DNA of 36,378 bases from Myxococcales bacterium (GTDB lineage Bacteria > Myxococcota_A > Polyangia > Polyangiales > Polyangiaceae), in contig JANXVA010000223.1 in the NCBI GenBank assembly GCA_025351875.1, positions 1 through 36,378 on the forward strand, written 5' to 3'. The position numbers and the translations under genes were made by a program. Positions 31,912 through 36,378 of the stretch are shown piece after piece. Position 1 is the first letter of the stretch; every line of letters starts with the position of its first letter. The notes beneath the pieces were generated by a model. It was given only the letters and a program-made list of their open reading frames with translations. It had not been told where the DNA came from and ran no database searches.

Positions 31912-33381
31912 ATGGATGCGATGCGCGATTCGGTACAGATCAGCTCGACCGATGCCGTGACGAACCCGCGCGCGCCGGGCGCCGAATCGTCTGGCGAGCT
32001 CGAGGGTTGTGTGTGGCGCGTCTTTTCGATCCGCGAGAGCGGCCGCGTCGGCCACGTCCTCGTGATCACCTGCGCTCCCCGCGTTCGCAAGAAGATGCGG
32101 ATTCCGAAGAAGTACACGACGGTCGATCAACGTGCGCGCTTCGCCCGGGGGGCAGCCCCACAGGTCAGAAAGGAGTGGCTCGCCGAGCGCGCGGAGGTGG
32201 AGCGAGAGACGGTCGACCGGGCGCCCGATCCGTCAGCGATCACGTTCGACGAGTTCGCCGGCCTGTGGACGTCGGGCAAGCTCGCTGCCCTCTATCCAGG
32301 CAATGTGAAGGAGAAACGCTCGATCGAAGGCGACATCCAGCGCCTCGCGTTCATGAAGCCGCTGATCGGTGATGTCGCCCTCCGTGACTTCCGCGTCGAG
32401 CATGCCGAGAAGGTGATCGTCGCGTTGCCGAAGGCGCGCTCGTCGTCCACGCTGCGCCACTACGGGCAGACGATTCATCGCGTGCTCGCGCTCGCTGTCT
32501 ACCCCGGCAAGATCCTCGAGCGCCATCCGCTGCCCGATGGGTTCCTGCCCTCCGTCGCCCCACGTCGCGCCATGTCCTTCGTCTACCCCGTCGAGGACGC
32601 CGCGCTCATGGCGTGCCTCGACGTGCCCTTGCAGCGCCGCATCCTCTACGGCTTCCTCGCGCGCGAGGGCATGCGTTACGGCGAAGCCGTCGGGCTTCGG
32701 TGGAGCGATCTGGATCTCGATCGCGGCGTCATCGTTCTCGACCGCACCAAGACGAACGAGCCGCGCTCCTGGAAACTCGGCGAGGACGTCGTGCGCGCTC
32801 TCGTTACCCTCCGCAAACACCACCGCGAGCCAAAGGCGGGAGGACGCGTCTTTCTCGATGAGATCGGCGCGCCGTTCGTGGGCAAGAAGATGGCGAACAC
32901 GTTTCGCGCCGATCTCGTGCGCGCCGGCGTGACGAGGCCCCAGCTTTTCGAGCGCACGGCAGAACGGATCCCGCTCCGCATCCACGATCTCCGCGCCTCG
33001 TTTACGACCCTCGCGCTCGCGACAGGTCGTAGCGAGAGCTGGGTGGTCGACCGCACGGGCCACAAGAGCAGCGCGATGATCGCGCGCTACAAGCGGCCGT
33101 CCCGCGCCGCCGTCGAGTTGAACCTTGGGTGGTTCGCGGCGCTCGACGCGAGCCTCCCCGAGCTCGCCCCGACCGACCAAGGCCAGTCCGGAGAGCCCAA
33201 CGCTACGCCGGCCGATCCCGTTGGGGAGGCCGAGCCACCTGCGGCCGACACGCTCCCGTCCCGCCAAATGTGTTCCGGAATGTGTTCCGGACCCGGAACA
33301 CGTCCCAGCGCGGAGTGGCCCGCTACGCCAGAATCCGCAATGATCACTCAGCGGAGAGCAAGGGATTCGAACCCTTGGTAG
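31912..33381 (+). CDS. Tyrosine site-specific recombinase (island integrase)
   Basis: The product is 489 residues. ATG 31912 is preceded by a perfect AGGAGATAACC site; an upstream ATG at 31816 has none. An N-terminal arm-binding region and SAM-like core-binding domain (FDEFAGLWTSGKLAAL, LRHYGQTIHRVLALAV) precede the catalytic domain. Catalytic motifs are all seen: Arg in REGMRYGEAVGLRW (about 255), Lys in DRTKTNEPR, H-x-x-R in RIHDLRASF (about 358-361), His in RTGHKSS (about 383) and Tyr in ARYKR (about 394). It should insert and excise the island by strand exchange. The Pro/Ala-rich tail ends RARDSNPW because the frame runs about 30 bp into the tRNA gene on the other strand, so the last residues are dictated by tRNA sequence. 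Confidence 0.94.
   Translation: MDAMRDSVQISSTDAVTNPRAPGAESSGELEGCVWRVFSIRESGRVGHVLVITCAPRVRKKMRIPKKYTTVDQRARFARGAAPQVRKEWLAERAEVERETVDRAPDPSAITFDEFAGLWTSGKLAALYPGNVKEKRSIEGDIQRLAFMKPLIGDVALRDFRVEHAEKVIVALPKARSSSTLRHYGQTIHRVLALAVYPGKILERHPLPDGFLPSVAPRRAMSFVYPVEDAALMACLDVPLQRRILYGFLAREGMRYGEAVGLRWSDLDLDRGVIVLDRTKTNEPRSWKLGEDVVRALVTLRKHHREPKAGGRVFLDEIGAPFVGKKMANTFRADLVRAGVTRPQLFERTAERIPLRIHDLRASFTTLALATGRSESWVVDRTGHKSSAMIARYKRPSRAAVELNLGWFAALDASLPELAPTDQGQSGEPNATPADPVGEAEPPAADTLPSRQMCSGMCSGPGTRPSAEWPATPESAMITQRRARDSNPW
33267..33301. repeat. Tandem 12-bp repeat plus 9-bp inverted repeat beside the tRNA
   Basis: AATGTGTTCCGG is repeated twice in tandem (33267-33290). The second copy's GTGTTCCGG pairs with CCGGAACAC (33293-33301) across AC, a perfect 9-bp dyad. 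It lies within the last codons of the integrase and 50 bp from the tRNA 3' end, where arm-type integrase or excisionase sites, or a hairpin, would be expected. Confidence 0.6.
33352..33381. other. Putative island attachment site (tRNA 3' end)
   Basis: The T arm and acceptor strand of tRNA-Ser, overlapped by the integrase C-terminus, are the likely crossover region, as for most tRNA-targeting tyrosine recombinases. The tRNA is complete, so the element restored its 3' end. I found no second copy of GGGTTCGAATCCCTTG in the window, so the other junction would lie beyond the left edge. Exact limits are inferred. Confidence 0.45.
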
Positions 33382-33436
33382 CTTTCACTACACCTGATTT
33401 CGAATCAGGCACCTTCGGCCACTCGGTCAGCTCTCC
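33352..33436 (-). tRNA. tRNA-Ser(CGA)
   Basis: The minus strand folds into a class II tRNA of 85 nt. The acceptor stem is GGAGAGC/GCTCTCC with discriminator G, and the D arm is around GAGTGGCCGAAGG. The anticodon stem CCTGA/TCAGG has loop TTCGAAA (anticodon CGA, reading UCG). The long variable arm has stem GTAG/CTAC, and the T arm is AAGGG-TTCGAAT-CCCTT. CCA is not encoded. The long variable arm and anticodon together make serine certain. It lies at the island border with the integrase converging on its 3' end. Confidence 0.95.
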
Positions 33437-33508
33437 ACCGCGGAAATTCCTCCATCGGCGGCCTGGTGTCAAGCCGTCAAGCGCGGGGAGTGCGCGGCCC
33501 GGACGGCT

Positions 33509-34330
33509 TCAGGGCTTGGCCGGCGCGGCCGGCGGGACCAGGGCGGTGCCCGGGCGGCCGACGCGCTTCGTCTCGTCTCCCGCCGGGATCACGCGGTCGC
33601 CGTTGTTGTCCACCACGTCGAGGACGACCTCGATCGCGATCTTGGCGGGCTCGTACGTCCGCAGCCCGAGGTCGAAGCCGACGATGCCGGCGACCACCTT
33701 CGGGATGAAGGGCGCTAGGAGCGGGTCCGGCTGGCTCGAGCGGTTCTGGACGTTGAACGCGCGGTTGAAGAGCGCGGGACCGACGAAGGCGCTGTCGGGA
33801 GGCTGCGGCGTCTTGTCGAGCTTCATCGCGGTGCCGAGGTCTGTCGCGAGCTCGATGATGTCGTCGGGCGTGAGGATGCCCTCGATGCGTCCGAGCGGCG
33901 GCAGGATGAAGAAGCGGTCGATGCCGCTGAAGTTGGGCGTCGCGGCCTCGTCGCTCACGACGATGCCCGGCGAGTAGCGCACGAACTCGTTCCACGGATC
34001 GATGAGCATCTCGACCGTGTGCTGCTTGTCGTCGAGGTTCGAGAGAGTGAAGCGCGCCGTGATGCTCGTGTCGCTCGCGAGGTGGAAGGGCGGACGCGGG
34101 TAAGGGTCGGCGTTACCCTTGGGGCGCTCCTCGTCGGTCGGACGGCGGAGCGGCAGCGGCACCGGGAGGTACGACTCGTAGATCTGCATCTGCCCGTCGT
34201 CGTAGGTGGGCGGCGTCGTCTCGGTCATGCCGAGGACGACGGGCGGGATGACCTGCGTGTCGCCGTCGTTGGCGCATCCGGCGACGGAGGCTCCGACCAC
34301 GACGAGACCGATCAGAATTCGTGCGCGCAT
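33509..34330 (-). CDS. Hypothetical lipoprotein
   Basis: The product is 273 residues. ATG 34330 is chosen because GGAGGCGG lies before it and it opens the signal peptide MRARILIGLVVVGASVAGC, ending in lipobox VAGC followed by Ala. The mature part has no cysteine cluster or repeat. It contains beta-strand-like stretches (DTSITARFTLSNLDDKQHTV, IAIEVVLDVVDNNGDRVIP) that suggest a beta-sandwich facing the periplasm. No family recognised. It lies outside the island, 27 bp downstream of the sigma-54 regulator gene on the same strand, possibly as one unit. Confidence 0.75.
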   Translation of the reverse strand: MRARILIGLVVVGASVAGCANDGDTQVIPPVVLGMTETTPPTYDDGQMQIYESYLPVPLPLRRPTDEERPKGNADPYPRPPFHLASDTSITARFTLSNLDDKQHTVEMLIDPWNEFVRYSPGIVVSDEAATPNFSGIDRFFILPPLGRIEGILTPDDIIELATDLGTAMKLDKTPQPPDSAFVGPALFNRAFNVQNRSSQPDPLLAPFIPKVVAGIVGFDLGLRTYEPAKIAIEVVLDVVDNNGDRVIPAGDETKRVGRPGTALVPPAAPAKP

Positions 34331-34357
34331 GGCCGCCTCCACGGGTCAAAGCGTAGC

Positions 34358-36378
34358 TCAGCTCCCGAGGACGCGATACAGGCCCTGGCGGCTCACGCCG
34401 AGCGAGCGAGCGGCCTTTCGCTTGTTGCCATCGGCCCCTGCGACGGCCCTTCCGACGAGCTCACGCAGCTCTTCGCGATGGCGTGCACGTAGGGCGGCCA
34501 GCGACGTTTCCTTCACCACGAGGTGTCCGTCGCCTCGGGAATTGCCCCGCGCCGTGTGCGATGAGCCGATCGCCGTGGCGAGCTCCGTGCGCCCGATGAC
34601 CGTGCCCTCGACCATCGTCGCGGCGACGAGGAGCACGTTGGCCAGCTCGCGCACGTTGCCTGGCCAGGCATGCTCCGAGAGGAGCGTCATCGCGGGGACG
34701 TCGAGGCGATGCTCCTTCGTGGCGGGCTCGCGCGCGAGCAATGCGCGCGCGATGGTGGGCAGGTCCTCGGGCCGCTCGCGCAGCGCGGGGACGCGCACCG
34801 TGATCGCCGCGAGGCGGTAATAGAGATCCTCGCGGAAGGTCCGCTCGGTCACCATCTGCGCAAGATCGCGATGAGTCGCCGCGATGACGCGGACGTCGAC
34901 GACGCGCGATTTCGTCCCGCCGACGGCGCGAACCTCGCCGTCCTCGAGGACGCGCAGCAGCTTCGCTTGCATCGCAGCGCTCATTTCGCCGACCTCGTCG
35001 AGGAGCAGCGTGCCTCCCTCGGCCTCGACGAACAGACCGCGGCGCGAGCGCTCGGCCCCCGTGAAGGCGCCTCGCTCGTGACCGAAGAGCTCGGCCTCGA
35101 GCAGCGGCTGCGGGATGGCCGCGCAGTTGATCGCGACGAACGGCGCACGGGAGCGCGGCGAGAGGCGGTGCGCGAAGCGCGCGAACAGCTCCTTGCCCGA
35201 GCCCGTCTCTCCGGTGAGCACGAGGCTCGCCGTGGATCGCGCGGCGCGTGCGATGGTGGCCACCGCCTTCAGCAGAGCTGCGGACTCGCCCGCGATGCCG
35301 ACCTCGTCCTTCGCTCGAAGAACCTCGTCGCCGACGGCTACCTCCGTCTCGGCGCGCTTCGTCTGGCGGAGCGCGGCCGTCCGCTGCTCGACCTGCCTGA
35401 GCGTTCGCAGCATCGTCTTGCGGTACTCGGGGGGCGTGCGATCGACGAGGCGCGCGCGCAGCATGACCAGCGCGTTGCGCGCCAGCTGGCCGATGGGCTC
35501 AGGCTCGGTCACGAGCGCCGCATACGCCTCGTGCTCGATGCGTGCCGCGGAGCCCGTCGCGCACGCCAGCGCCCCGAGCCAACGGAGGAGCCAGGCATCC
35601 GGTGAGCCCGCCCGCGCCGCGATGGCGAGGGCCTGCGCCGCGTGCGCGCGCGTACCTCCCTTGGCGGCTCCCGCGGTCAGCGTGATGGCGACGCGCTCGG
35701 CCTCGAGGAGGCGACCGCGCTGCACGAGCGACAGGGCGCGGATCCGCTCGAGCCCAAAGCGCACCGGGGGGACGAGCCCCTCGATGGCGAGGCCCTCCTC
35801 GACGAGCGCCTCGACGGCCTCGCCGCGCGCGCCGGTCGCCAGCGCAATCCCGGCACGGAACGCGAGCATCTGCGCGCGCTGCCAGCCGGTCTCGAGGTGC
35901 TCCTCGTCGAAGCCGTCCAGCAGCTTTCGCGCATCCTCGTACGCGCCCATGTCGATCAGCGTGAGGAGGCGCGCCGACGTCGTGGTCCACTCCGGTCCGG
36001 CCGCGCGCCGCGTGGCCGGCAGCTCCGCCGCGCGATCGAGGATGCGGAGCGCCACGTCGAAGCGGCCTGCCGCTCGGTGCGCCATCGATGAATTGTAGAG
36101 TACACGCAGTGCGCGGGCCCGCGGGAACGTCCCGATCGGCATCGCCAGGAGGATGTCGAAGGCCTCGCGCGCGCGCTCGTCGTCACCGACGCGCGAGAGC
36201 AAGAGCGCGTAGTCGGAGAGCACGGTCGCGCCCGTGCGCGTGTCTCCGCTGCGCTCTGCGATCTGGCGGGCTCGCGCCGCGTGCTTGAGGCCAGCGACGT
36301 AGTCGCCTCGCGCGCGGAGGATCTCCGCGAGCGCGAGCTCGCAGAGCGCCGTCTCCCGCTTCGAGCTGGAGGAGCGCG
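34358..36378 (-). CDS. Sigma-54 activator with TPR-like sensory half, start beyond window
   Basis: The frame is open to the right edge, giving at least 673 residues without a clear start; GTG 36223 is only an internal candidate. The N-terminal about 330 residues are TPR/SARP-like helical repeats ([39 protein letters not shown]), a protein- or ligand-sensing scaffold without receiver or FHA domain. The AAA+ domain has Walker [15 protein letters not shown], Walker [10 protein letters not shown] and [10 protein letters not shown]. It ends with a Fis [23 protein letters not shown]. It activates sigma-54 promoters in response to something other than a phosphorelay. Such fusions are common in Myxococcota. 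It lies in chromosomal DNA outside the island; targets unknown. Confidence 0.9.
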   Translation of the reverse strand, partial: RSSSSKRETALCELALAEILRARGDYVAGLKHAARARQIAERSGDTRTGATVLSDYALLLSRVGDDERAREAFDILLAMPIGTFPRARALRVLYNSSMAHRAAGRFDVALRILDRAAELPATRRAAGPEWTTTSARLLTLIDMGAYEDARKLLDGFDEEHLETGWQRAQMLAFRAGIALATGARGEAVEALVEEGLAIEGLVPPVRFGLERIRALSLVQRGRLLEAERVAITLTAGAAKGGTRAHAAQALAIAARAGSPDAWLLRWLGALACATGSAARIEHEAYAALVTEPEPIGQLARNALVMLRARLVDRTPPEYRKTMLRTLRQVEQRTAALRQTKRAETEVAVGDEVLRAKDEVGIAGESAALLKAVATIARAARSTASLVLTGETGSGKELFARFAHRLSPRSRAPFVAINCAAIPQPLLEAELFGHERGAFTGAERSRRGLFVEAEGGTLLLDEVGEMSAAMQAKLLRVLEDGEVRAVGGTKSRVVDVRVIAATHRDLAQMVTERTFREDLYYRLAAITVRVPALRERPEDLPTIARALLAREPATKEHRLDVPAMTLLSEHAWPGNVRELANVLLVAATMVEGTVIGRTELATAIGSSHTARGNSRGDGHLVVKETSLAALRARHREELRELVGRAVAGADGNKRKAARSLGVSRQGLYRVLGS

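Noticed and set aside
1-33351. Second attachment-site copy or insertion sequences inside the island
   Set aside because: I found no second GGGTTCGAATCCCTTG, no transposase and no paired terminal inverted repeats by eye.
33352-33381. C-terminal RARDSNPW of the integrase as a conserved protein motif
   Set aside because: This ending is the antisense of the tRNA T arm, a common result of frames running into tRNA genes, not a protein signature.

Overview
The window is GC-rich and full of histidine kinases, NtrC-type sigma-54 activators, lipoproteins and RND efflux pumps. This suggests a large-genome Myxococcota (Polyangia-like) bacterium. That placement is an inference from gene style, because no ribosomal marker is present. 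A tRNA-Ser(CGA) gene at 33352-33436, with a tyrosine recombinase ending inside its 3' end, marks what looks like the right-hand boundary of an integrated island. Positions 1 to about 33351 would be island or accessory DNA, extending past the left edge. The DNA to the right (a lipoprotein and a TPR-sigma-54 regulator) looks like chromosome.

From left to right: (a) 1-2.6 kb holds decayed material: an OsmC-like gene cut by the window edge, a persulfide dioxygenase lacking its middle, the 3' two-thirds of a GGDEF domain, an unknown protein with an operator-like repeat array at its start, and a frameshifted Cys-rich lipoprotein. (b) 2.6-8.9 kb is a signalling block: two stand-alone receiver proteins, a membrane kinase with an NtrC-type regulator, a soluble kinase whose frame is open back into a DUF2127 membrane protein, a receiver fragment and a DUF202 protein. 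(c) 9-15.1 kb (minus strand) is a coupled TolC-adaptor-RND efflux operon ending in a small lipoprotein. Divergent from it, 15.4-18.1 kb encodes an NtrC-type regulator and its kinase. The gap between them has a sigma-54-like promoter facing the efflux operon and two dyads 21 bp apart at the usual activator distance. (d) 18.2-20.7 kb is a sulfur operon: YeeE/YedE halves, a persulfide dioxygenase fused in frame to the tail of a second YeeE, and a second DUF6691 half. A sigma-54-like element precedes it. (e) 20.8-30.5 kb (minus strand) is a roughly 10-kb metal-resistance array: a His/Cys-rich membrane protein, CzcC/B/A-type pump, CDF exporter, a coupled 41-residue protein, MFS exporter, an unknown protein and a VIT-family transporter. 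The divergent repressor has the H-C-H-H fingerprint of nickel/cobalt-sensing RcnR, and an imperfect dyad lies in the shared promoter region. (f) 31.4-33.4 kb holds an excisionase-like HTH protein and the integrase.

The island reads as a metal, efflux and reactive-sulfur stress package with its own sensors. Several of its genes are deleted, fused or frameshifted. These are either genuine decay by deletion or sequence/assembly errors, which cannot be separated from the sequence alone. The most notable items are the efflux control region, the dioxygenase-YeeE chimera, the RcnR-controlled array with its 41-residue coupled gene, and the sigma-54-like site before the sulfur operon.
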